From 73-13 sp035556395 (lineage in GTDB: Bacteria; Actinomycetota; Actinomycetes; Actinomycetales; Microbacteriaceae), in NCBI GenBank assembly GCA_035556395.1, contig DATMFB010000199.1:1-17537 (forward strand): 17,537 bases of DNA, written 5' to 3'. The notes under the pieces are model-generated. The model made no database searches. It was not told the DNA's origin and saw nothing but the letters and a program-made list of their open reading frames with translations. Both the position numbers and the translations under genes were made by a program. Below are positions 6,597-12,908 of this stretch, piece after piece. The first letter of the stretch is position 1. Each line of letters begins with the position of its first letter.

Positions 6597-7482
6597 TGAC
6601 GCGCTGCTTGCCGCGCGGATCGGTGTGCGTGTGCACGTCGAGCCATCCGTCGTCGCGCAGCATCTGCGCCATCCGCGGCCCCTGGGAGACGCCGTGCTCC
6701 ATGACGAGCACGCCGTCGGGCCTGAGCAGGCGCAGCCCCGACTTGGAGAATGCCCGCGGCACGCGCATCCCGTCAGGCCCGCCGCCCTCCCAGGAGATCT
6801 GGGGCGGGTCCCACAGGGCCACCTCGGGCGTCGCGGGCGGAATGTCCGGCGGCAGCCATGGCGGGTTCCCGGCGACGACGTCGATCGTGCCGTCGAGCTC
6901 GGGGAGCGCGTCGGCGATGTCGCCGTGGACCGGGTGCGCGTGGTGCGGCGCGATCGCCTCGAAGTTCTTGGCCGCCCAGTCGAACGCCTCGCGATAGAGC
7001 TCGACTCCCCAGACCTCCGAGTCGGGCACCTCGACGGCGATGGAGAGCGCGATCGCGCCCGCGCCCATGCACAGGTCGACGACCCGCGGCGCGATCATCT
7101 CGCGTTCGCGGATGGCGCGGATCGCGAGCTCCGCGACGAACTCGGTCTCCCGCCGGGGCACGAACACGCCCGGCCCGACCGCGAGCGTCAGGGTCCGGAA
7201 GAACGACCTGCCGGTGAGGTGCTGGAGCGGCTCCCGGAGCTTGCGCCGCGCCGTGAAGTCCATGACCGCCGCGAGCTGCACGCCGTGGAGCTCGACCGCG
7301 TCGGCCGCGCCGGCCCGCACCTCATCGCGCGTCAGGCCGAGCAGATGCGCGACGATGATCTGCGCGTCGCCCAGCGCGGTCGGAACGCCGCCGGCCGACA
7401 GCTCCGCCGATATCCAATCGATCGCTCGCGGCACGCTGCGGCTCGGGAGGATCGCATCGATCTCGGACGTCTCGTAGGTCAT
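6577..7482 (-). CDS. PrmC/HemK-like protein-(glutamine-N5) methyltransferase, NPPW variant
   Basis: A 301-residue SAM-dependent methyltransferase. An N-terminal helical domain (about 15-90, with AQIIVAHLLGL and EPLQHLTG) precedes the PrmC-type linker GVFVPRRETE (106-115, usually PRPETE). The SAM loop is VVDLCMGAGAIALSI (135-148) and the catalytic motif is GNPPW (205-209). PrmC methylates the GGQ glutamine of release factors and nearly always carries NPPY; here Tyr is replaced by Trp. Start ATG 7482 is supported by AGGAG (7493-7489) with 6-base spacing, so this gene is not leaderless. It lies 97 bases after trpD on the same strand and is not beside prfA, where actinobacterial prmC usually sits. 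It may be a paralogue with a different protein substrate. The fold is certain, the substrate is not, and I leave out the symbol for that reason. Confidence 0.85.
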   Translation of the reverse strand: MTYETSEIDAILPSRSVPRAIDWISAELSAGGVPTALGDAQIIVAHLLGLTRDEVRAGAADAVELHGVQLAAVMDFTARRKLREPLQHLTGRSFFRTLTLAVGPGVFVPRRETEFVAELAIRAIREREMIAPRVVDLCMGAGAIALSIAVEVPDSEVWGVELYREAFDWAAKNFEAIAPHHAHPVHGDIADALPELDGTIDVVAGNPPWLPPDIPPATPEVALWDPPQISWEGGGPDGMRVPRAFSKSGLRLLRPDGVLVMEHGVSQGPRMAQMLRDDGWLDVHTHTDPRGKQRVTTARRP

Positions 7483-7522
7483 GGTCTGCTCCTGGCCTCG
7501 CGGTCGCTGCTGACCATCGTGT

Positions 7523-7536
7523 CCCCCATTCGGGGG
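7523..7536. repeat. short GC hairpin in the trpD/prmC-like intergenic gap
   Basis: CCCCC (7523-7527) and GGGGG (7532-7536) can pair around the loop ATTC. It lies about 40 bases upstream of the prmC-like start and could be part of its 5' leader or a weak end signal for trpD. There is no T-run after it on the minus strand. Confidence 0.3.
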
Positions 7537-7546
7537 TAACGCAATT

Positions 7547-7568
7547 GTCGTTGACCTCGGTCAACGAC
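7547..7568. promoter_or_regulatory. 22-base perfect palindrome between trpD and the prmC-like gene
   Basis: Arms GTCGTTGACC (7547-7556) and GGTCAACGAC (7559-7568) are fully complementary around the two bases TC. It begins 11 bases downstream of the trpD stop on the minus strand and about 65 bases upstream of the next start. It could be a dimeric regulator's operator (10-base arms with TTGACC/GGTCAA symmetry suit a helix-turn-helix dimer) or the stem of a trpD terminator without a U-tract. No clear -10 box lies just downstream of it. Confidence 0.55.
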
Positions 7569-7579
7569 GAACGCGACCC

Positions 7580-8635
7580 TCAGCCGGCGCGCGTCGCCGC
7601 GACCCAGGCGTCGAGCTTCTCGGCCGCGAGCCCGGAATCGACGACCCCCTCGGCGATCGCCAGCGTGCCGGCGAGACGCTCGCGCAGCGGCACGAAGCGA
7701 TCCTCGGGATGGCGCCAGAGGTCGTACGCGGCGAGGCCCGCCGCGGCGTTGAGCAGCACGATGTCCCGCGCCGGGCCGCGATCGCCCGCGAGCACGGAGC
7801 GGATCACCGCGGCGTTGTGGGCCGGGTCGCCGCCGGCGATGTCCTGGATCGACGCCCGCGGGATGCCGAGCTCGACCGGGTCGAGGTCGTGCTCCTGGAC
7901 CGACCCCGCCGTGACCTCCCACACGTGCGAGTGCCCGGTCGTCGTGAGCTTGTCGATCCCGTCGTCGCCGCGGTAGACGAGCGCGGTCGCGCCGCGCGTC
8001 TGGAACACCCCGACGATGAGCGGCACCCGGGCGAGATCCGCGACGCCGACCGCCGACGCCTCCGGGCGGGCGGGGTTGGAGAGCGGCCCGAGCACGTTGA
8101 AGAGCGTCGAGATGCCGATCTCGCGGCGGGTCGGGCCCGCGTGGCGGAAGCCCGGGTGCAGCGAGGCCGCGTTCGCGAACGTCACGCCGACCTCGGCGAG
8201 CACCTCGGCGGTGCGCACCGGCGAGATCCCGATGTCGAGGCCGAGCTCGGTGAGCACGTCCGATGCGCCGGAACGCGATGAGGCGGCCCGGTTCCCGTGC
8301 TTGACGACGGGGACGCCGGCCGCCGCCGCGATGATCGCCGCCGCGGAGGAGATGTTGAGCACGCCGATGGGGTCGCCGCCGGTGCCGACGATGTCGAGGA
8401 CCGCGCTCGGCACGTCGAGCACGGTCGCGTGCGCGAGCGCCGCATCGCGGAACCCGACGACCTCGTCCACCGTCTCGCCCTTGATCTTCAGGGCGATGAG
8501 AAGCGCCCCAAGCTGCGCGGGAGTCGCCTCGCCCGTCATCACGCGGCCCATCGCCCATTCCGCCTCCGCGATGGAGAGATCCCGACCGGCCGCGAGCGCG
8601 TTGAGCAGGGCCGGCCACGTCGATTCGGTAGTCAT
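7580..8635 (-). CDS. trpD: anthranilate phosphoribosyltransferase
   Basis: A 351-residue enzyme of tryptophan biosynthesis that joins anthranilate to phosphoribosyl pyrophosphate. The N-terminal helical domain (1-75) contains MTGEATPAQLGALLIALKIKGE-type sequence. The PRPP site GTGGD is at 84-88, followed by NISSAAAIIAAAAGVPVVKHGN with the signature KHGNRAASSRSG (112-123), normally KHGNRAVSSKSGSAD. LGPLSNPARP is the conserved segment that places the second substrate region. Length is normal for the family. The gene is not in a trp operon here. It diverges from ctaE-qcrCAB, as known in Mycobacterium (trpD next to ctaE), which supports the assignment. The ATG at 8635 follows a TAGGCT box by 6 bases, so the message is probably leaderless. 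Confidence 0.95.
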   Translation of the reverse strand: MTTESTWPALLNALAAGRDLSIAEAEWAMGRVMTGEATPAQLGALLIALKIKGETVDEVVGFRDAALAHATVLDVPSAVLDIVGTGGDPIGVLNISSAAAIIAAAAGVPVVKHGNRAASSRSGASDVLTELGLDIGISPVRTAEVLAEVGVTFANAASLHPGFRHAGPTRREIGISTLFNVLGPLSNPARPEASAVGVADLARVPLIVGVFQTRGATALVYRGDDGIDKLTTTGHSHVWEVTAGSVQEHDLDPVELGIPRASIQDIAGGDPAHNAAVIRSVLAGDRGPARDIVLLNAAAGLAAYDLWRHPEDRFVPLRERLAGTLAIAEGVVDSGLAAEKLDAWVAATRAG

Positions 8636-8647
8636 ACCCGAAGCCTA
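8636..8647 (-). promoter_or_regulatory. putative leaderless promoter (-10) of trpD
   Basis: On the minus strand TAGGCT (8647 down to 8642) is followed by 6 bases and the ATG of trpD. It uses the same hexamer and spacing as the promoter at 4085. No ribosome binding site is visible. Confidence 0.5.
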
Positions 8648-8706
8648 TTGACGCGAGCGGGAGCGGACATCCCGCACGGGGTGCAAGCGCCGCTCGCCAA
8701 GTCGGC

Positions 8707-8718
8707 CATAATGGACGG
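8707..8718 (+). promoter_or_regulatory. putative leaderless promoter (-10) of ctaE-qcrCAB
   Basis: CATAAT at 8707-8712 (one mismatch to TATAAT) is followed by 6 bases and the GTG start of ctaE at 8719. It is the closest match to the -10 consensus in the window, consistent with a well-expressed respiratory operon. A convincing -35 is not seen. Confidence 0.5.
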
Positions 8719-9342
8719 GTGAGCACTGCATCGCTGACGCGCCCCGCCCTCAATCGCCCGAACGTGGTGCAGGTCGGCACCATTGTGTGGCTCGGCAGCG
8801 AGGTGATGTTCTTCGCGGGGATCTTCGCGATCTACTTCACGCTGCGCGGTGCCGCGCCCGAGCTGTGGGCGATGGAGAGCGCGAAGCTCACCGTCCCGTT
8901 CTCGGCGGTCAACACGCTCATCCTGGTGCTCTCGTCGGTCACCTGCCAGTTCGGCGTCTTCGCCGCCGAGCGCCTGCAGGCCCGGCGCACCGCCCGCTGG
9001 TGGAACTGGTCCAAGTGGGGCGCCGTCGAATGGTTCTACCTGACCTTCGCGATGGGCGCCGTCTTCGTCGTCGGGCAGGTGTTCGAGTACGCGCTGCTCA
9101 CGGAAGAGTGGCTCACGATCAACTCGAGCGCCTACGGGACGATCTTCTACTTCTCCACCGGCCTCCACGGCCTCCACGTGACCGCGGGCCTCATCGCGTT
9201 CCTCTTCGTGATCGGCCGGATCTACTCGGTCAAGCGGTTCACGCACCGCGAGGCGACCAGCGCGATCGCGATCTCCTACTACTGGCACTTCGTCGACGTC
9301 GTCTGGATCGGCCTCTTCGGTGTCATCTACCTCCTGAAGTGA
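8719..9342 (+). CDS. ctaE: cytochrome c oxidase (aa3) subunit III
   Basis: A 207-residue integral membrane protein with five predicted helices (about 17-39, 58-80, 104-127, 140-164 and 183-206), the short five-helix form of subunit III. The conserved WLGSEVMFFAGIFAIYFTLR contains the buried glutamate of helix 1. TGLHGLHVTAGLIAF and YYWHFVDVVWIGLFGVIYL are diagnostic. It belongs to the aa3 oxidase that reduces O2 and pumps protons. Subunits I, II and IV are encoded elsewhere. GTG at 8719 is chosen because the -10 box is 6 bases upstream and the protein starts at the expected position before helix 1. It is the first gene of the ctaE-qcrC-qcrA-qcrB operon: qcrC follows after 42 bases. Confidence 0.95.
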   Translation: MSTASLTRPALNRPNVVQVGTIVWLGSEVMFFAGIFAIYFTLRGAAPELWAMESAKLTVPFSAVNTLILVLSSVTCQFGVFAAERLQARRTARWWNWSKWGAVEWFYLTFAMGAVFVVGQVFEYALLTEEWLTINSSAYGTIFYFSTGLHGLHVTAGLIAFLFVIGRIYSVKRFTHREATSAIAISYYWHFVDVVWIGLFGVIYLLK

Positions 9343-9358
9343 CCGGGCAGCACGCCGA

Positions 9359-9388
9359 ATGAGACAGAACGAGACGACGGAGCGGTGA
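9359..9388 (+). other. possible nine-codon minicistron overlapping the qcrC start
   Basis: ATG at 9359, nine codons (reading MRQNETTER) and TGA at 9386-9388, which overlaps the qcrC GTG as GTGA. There is no clear ribosome binding site for it. It may be a chance ORF, or a short leader that couples qcrC translation to upstream ribosomes. Confidence 0.2.
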
Positions 9389-10197
9389 CAGACGTGACGA
9401 ACGAGCAGCCGAAGCGGCGGAAGCGCGGGCGCAGGCACCCGCTTGCGATGGTCGCGCTGATCGCCCTCGGACTCGCGGGGACCGGTGGCGCCTATGCGCT
9501 CGCGACGGTCCCGGCGGGCGCGGAGACGACATCGGCCGTGAGCAGCGACCTCGTCGCCCAGGGCGAGGCGCTCTTCGCCGCGAACTGCGCGACCTGCCAC
9601 GGCCTTGCGCTCGAGGGCACCGAGGACGGCCCGAGCCTCATCGGCGTCGGCGCCGCGTCGGTCGACTTCCAGGTCGGCACCGGCCGGATGCCGCTCGCGA
9701 TGTCCGGCCCGCAGGCCGAGGTCAAGCCGGTGCAGTTCACGACCGAGCAGATCCGGGCGCTCGCGGAGTACGTCGCATCGGTCTCCCCCGGTCCGGCGAT
9801 CCCCGACGAGGAGTACCTCACGGGCGAAGGCGCCGACCTCGCGATCGGCGGCGAGCTGTTCCGCATCAACTGCGCGATGTGCCACAACGTCGCGGGCGCC
9901 GGCGGCGCGCTGACGGAGGGCAAGTACGCACCCCCGATCATGGGCGTGAGCGCGGCGCACATCTACGAGGCGATGCTGACCGGCCCGCAGAACATGCCGG
10001 TCTTCAACGACGACAACATCTCGCCGGAGGACAAGGCGAACGTCATCGCCTACCTCAAGTACCTCGAGACGACGCCGTCGGTCGGCGGAGCATCGCTCGG
10101 CTCGCTCGGACCGGTGTCGGAGGGCCTGTTCGTCTGGATCGCGGCGCTCGGCCTGATCGTCGGCATCACCATCTGGCTCACGGCGAAGTCGAACTGA
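9385..10197 (+). CDS. qcrC: dihaem cytochrome c subunit of the cytochrome bcc complex
   Basis: A 270-residue membrane-anchored cytochrome cc. A basic N-terminus (KRRKRGRRH) leads into a signal-anchor helix (about 21-40). Two haem-binding domains follow, with CATCH at 68-72 and CAMCH at 163-167. The distal methionines are probably in the GTGRMPLAM and NMPVF segments. A C-terminal helix (about 246-266, FVWIAALGLIVGITIWL) holds it in the membrane. In actinobacteria this subunit replaces both cytochrome c1 and soluble cytochrome c, carrying electrons straight to the aa3 oxidase. Start: GTG 9385 has GGAG at 9379-9382, only two bases away. GTG 9394, three codons later, would be 11 bases away. Neither spacing is ideal, so the N-terminus may be three residues shorter. 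Confidence 0.95.
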   Translation: MTDVTNEQPKRRKRGRRHPLAMVALIALGLAGTGGAYALATVPAGAETTSAVSSDLVAQGEALFAANCATCHGLALEGTEDGPSLIGVGAASVDFQVGTGRMPLAMSGPQAEVKPVQFTTEQIRALAEYVASVSPGPAIPDEEYLTGEGADLAIGGELFRINCAMCHNVAGAGGALTEGKYAPPIMGVSAAHIYEAMLTGPQNMPVFNDDNISPEDKANVIAYLKYLETTPSVGGASLGSLGPVSEGLFVWIAALGLIVGITIWLTAKSN

Positions 10198-10208
10198 GGG
10201 GGGCGGAC

Positions 10209-11273
10209 ATGACTGATCAGCACGAGCACGCTGCCGTTTCGAACCGTGCGCACCCGGAGGCCCCTGCGCGCTCCTCTGGGATCGCGGTCATCCCCACGGA
10301 TGCCGTCGCGAATCCGGGCTTCCCGCCCGAGCGCCCTCGCGTGACCGATCTCGACCCCAAGGTCGAGAAGGCCCAGGAGCGACGGATCATCGCGCTCTTC
10401 TTCGTCTCGATCATCGGCAGCATCGCCGCGATCGTCTTCTACATCGTCTTCCCGATCATCCCGGGCGACATGCAGTCCGTGCGGAACAACACCATGTTCG
10501 TCGGCGCGGCGATCGCGCTCGCCCTGCTCGCCGTCGGCGTGGGTGTCGTCCACTGGTCGAAGGCCCTCATGCACGGCCACGACCTCGTCGAGGAGCGCCA
10601 CGAGACCCGCGGGTCGGAGCCGACGCGCGAGCGCGCCGCCGAGATCTTCACCGAGGCGAACGAGGAGTCCGGCTTCACCCGCCGCCGCCTGCTGCGCAAC
10701 ACGCTCATCACGGCCGCGGTCGTGTCGCCGCTGCCCGGCATCGTGCTGCTGCGCGACCTCGCCCCGATCGCCGACCCGGTGCCGCTGCTCAAGCACACCA
10801 TGTGGGCGAAGGGGACGCGGCTCACCCGCGACCCGTCGGGCACCCCGATCCGCGCCGCGGACGTCACGCTCGGCTCCGCCTTCCACGTCATCCCCGAAGG
10901 TCTCAACGAGCTCGAGCACGGCAAGCTCGAGGAGAAGGCGAAGGCTGCCGTCCTCCTCATGCGCCTCAAGCCGGAGGACCTGCACGTGACGCCCGGTCGC
11001 GAGACCTGGGGCTTCGACGGCATCGTCGCCTATTCCAAGATCTGCACGCACGTCGGCTGCCCGGTGGCGCTGTACGAGCAGCAGACCCACCATCTGCTCT
11101 GCCCCTGCCACCAGTCGCAGTTCGACATCACGCACGAGGCACGGGTCATCTTCGGCCCCGCCAAGCGCGCGCTGCCGCAGCTGCCGATCGCGGTGGACGA
11201 CGAGGGCTACCTCGTCGCGCAGAGCGACTTCACCGAGCCCGTCGGCCCGAGCTTCTGGGAGCGTGTCCTTTGA
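10209..11273 (+). CDS. qcrA: Rieske iron-sulphur subunit of the cytochrome bcc complex
   Basis: A 354-residue Rieske protein of the actinobacterial three-helix type. Helices lie at about 60-83, 96-115 and 162-181. The third is preceded by TRRRLLRN (157-164), a twin-arginine-like motif; in Streptomyces the Rieske protein is known to use both Sec and Tat for membrane insertion. The [2Fe-2S] site is CTHVGC (279-284) and CPCHQS (298-303): Cys279, His281, Cys298 and His301 are ligands, and Cys284/Cys300 form the expected disulphide. It accepts an electron from menaquinol and passes it to QcrC. ATG 10209 follows an AGGGGGG-type ribosome binding site just after the qcrC stop (11-base gap). Its stop overlaps the qcrB start as TTGA. 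Confidence 0.96.
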   Translation: MTDQHEHAAVSNRAHPEAPARSSGIAVIPTDAVANPGFPPERPRVTDLDPKVEKAQERRIIALFFVSIIGSIAAIVFYIVFPIIPGDMQSVRNNTMFVGAAIALALLAVGVGVVHWSKALMHGHDLVEERHETRGSEPTRERAAEIFTEANEESGFTRRRLLRNTLITAAVVSPLPGIVLLRDLAPIADPVPLLKHTMWAKGTRLTRDPSGTPIRAADVTLGSAFHVIPEGLNELEHGKLEEKAKAAVLLMRLKPEDLHVTPGRETWGFDGIVAYSKICTHVGCPVALYEQQTHHLLCPCHQSQFDITHEARVIFGPAKRALPQLPIAVDDEGYLVAQSDFTEPVGPSFWERVL

Positions 11274-12898
11274 CGAGCACCGCAACGCCGCCCGTCGGCG
11301 CGCCGCAGACCCCGGAGGAACCGGGCAAGGGGATGCGCTTCGTCAGCTGGGCGTCGAACTACATCGACGAGCGCACGAGCGTCTCCGGCTTCGTCAAGTT
11401 CATCGGGCGCAAGATCTTCCCGAACCACTGGTCGTTCATGCTCGGCGAGGTCGCGCTCTACAGCTTCGTCGTCATCCTCCTCTCGGGCACGTTCCTGACG
11501 CTGTTCTTCCAGGCGGCGATGACGCCGGTCCACTACGACGGCTCCTACGCGCCCCTCAAGGGCGTCGAGATGTCCGCCGCGATGGCGTCGACGCTCGACA
11601 TCTCCTTCGACATCCGCGGCGGCCTCCTCATGCGCCAGGTCCACCACTGGGCCGCGCTCGTCTTCGTCGCCTCCATCGGCCTGCACATGCTCCGGATCTT
11701 CTTCACCGGCGCGTTCCGCAAGCCTCGCGAGGTCAACTGGATCGTCGGCTTCCTGCTCTTCGTGCTCGCGATGGCCGAGGGCTTCACGGGCTACTCGCTC
11801 CCGGATGACCTGCTCTCCGGCAACGGCCTGCGGATCATCGACGGCATGGTGAAGGGCGTCCCCTTCATCGGCACCTGGATCTCGTACCTGCTCTTCGGCG
11901 GCGAGTTCCCCGGCGAGGACATCGTCGGGCGCCTCTACATGCTGCACATCATGCTGCTGCCCGCGCTTGTCATCGGTCTGATCGCGGTCCACCTCGTGCT
12001 CATGGTCGTCAACAAGCACACGCAGTTCGCGGCGCCCGGCGCGACCCAGAAGAACGTCGTCGGCTCCCCCATCCTCCCGGTCTTCGCCGGCAAGGCCGCC
12101 GGGTTCTTCTTCCTCGTCTTCGGCGTCATCGTCCTGGTCGCGTCGTTCGTCTCGATCAACCCGGTCTGGGTCTACGGACCGTACGATCCATCGCCGATCT
12201 CCGCGGGCACGCAGCCGGACTGGTACATCGGCTTCGCCGACGGCATGCTGCGACTCATCCCGCCGGGCTGGGAGTTCGAGCTCTGGGGCGGCACCTGGTC
12301 GTTCAACATCATCGTGCCGATCATCATCCTGGTGCTCTTCCTCGTGGTGGTCGCGTTCTATCCCTTCATCGAGGCCTGGGTCACGGGCGACAAGCGCGAG
12401 CACCACATCGCGGACCGTCCCCGCAACGCCCCGACCCGCACCGCGATCGGCGCGGCCGGCGTGACGTTCTACGCCGTGATGTGGGCGGCGGCGAGCTCCG
12501 ACATCATCGCGACGCACTTCCGACTCGCGGTCGAGCACGTTACCTACACGCTCCAGGCCCTGCTCATCCTCGGCCCGATCATCGCCTACTTCGTGGCGAA
12601 GCGGATCTGCATCGGACTGCAGAAGAAGGATCGCGAGATCGCGCTCCACGGCTTCGAGTCCGGTCGAATCGTGCGGATGCCGAGCGGCGAGTACATCGAG
12701 GTGCACCAGCCCCTCGACGCGTACGAGCGCTGGCGCCTCGTCAGCTACGAGTCCTACCAGCCGCTCATGGTGCGACCGAACGCGAAGGGGAAGATCGGCT
12801 TCTGGCAGAACTTCCGCGCGTCGATCTCGCGCTGGTTCTACGAGGACCGCATCGAGCCGGCCACCCAGAAGGAGCTCGACGAGGGCTCGCACCACTAG
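11270..12898 (+). CDS. qcrB: cytochrome b subunit of the cytochrome bcc complex
   Basis: A 542-residue cytochrome b with an extended C-terminus, as usual in actinobacteria. The haem-ligand histidines are in RQVHHWAAL and GLHMLR (about H125 and H139) and in LYMLHIMLL and IAVHLVLM (H226 and H241, the 14-residue interval of the b6-like type). The quinol-oxidation motif is PDWY (316-319) in place of the classical PEWY. About eight helices run between residues 60 and 445, then a cytoplasmic tail of about 95 residues rich in charged and aromatic residues. The start is taken as TTG at 11270-11272, overlapping the qcrA stop (TTGA). The frame is open further upstream only because of high GC, and no in-frame ATG or GTG lies near the junction. 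Its stop TAG is also the first half of the next gene's -10 box. Confidence 0.95.
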   Translation: MTSTATPPVGAPQTPEEPGKGMRFVSWASNYIDERTSVSGFVKFIGRKIFPNHWSFMLGEVALYSFVVILLSGTFLTLFFQAAMTPVHYDGSYAPLKGVEMSAAMASTLDISFDIRGGLLMRQVHHWAALVFVASIGLHMLRIFFTGAFRKPREVNWIVGFLLFVLAMAEGFTGYSLPDDLLSGNGLRIIDGMVKGVPFIGTWISYLLFGGEFPGEDIVGRLYMLHIMLLPALVIGLIAVHLVLMVVNKHTQFAAPGATQKNVVGSPILPVFAGKAAGFFFLVFGVIVLVASFVSINPVWVYGPYDPSPISAGTQPDWYIGFADGMLRLIPPGWEFELWGGTWSFNIIVPIIILVLFLVVVAFYPFIEAWVTGDKREHHIADRPRNAPTRTAIGAAGVTFYAVMWAAASSDIIATHFRLAVEHVTYTLQALLILGPIIAYFVAKRICIGLQKKDREIALHGFESGRIVRMPSGEYIEVHQPLDAYERWRLVSYESYQPLMVRPNAKGKIGFWQNFRASISRWFYEDRIEPATQKELDEGSHH

Positions 12899-12908
12899 CC
12901 TCGCTCGT
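12896..12908 (+). promoter_or_regulatory. putative leaderless promoter (-10) of the guanine-deaminase-like gene
   Basis: TAGCCT at 12896-12901 is followed by 7 bases and the ATG at 12909. Its TAG is the stop codon of qcrB. There is no Shine-Dalgarno sequence, so the gene is probably expressed separately from the respiratory operon although only 10 bases lie between them. Confidence 0.45.

Noticed and set aside
7541..7564. TTGACC at the palindrome read as the -35 box of the prmC-like gene.
   Set aside because: No acceptable -10 hexamer lies 16-19 bases downstream on the minus strand, so I did not call a promoter there.
12238..12250. PDWY instead of PEWY in cytochrome b as a possible novelty.
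   Set aside because: As far as I recall, Asp at this position is usual in actinobacterial QcrB, so it is not a special feature of this genome.
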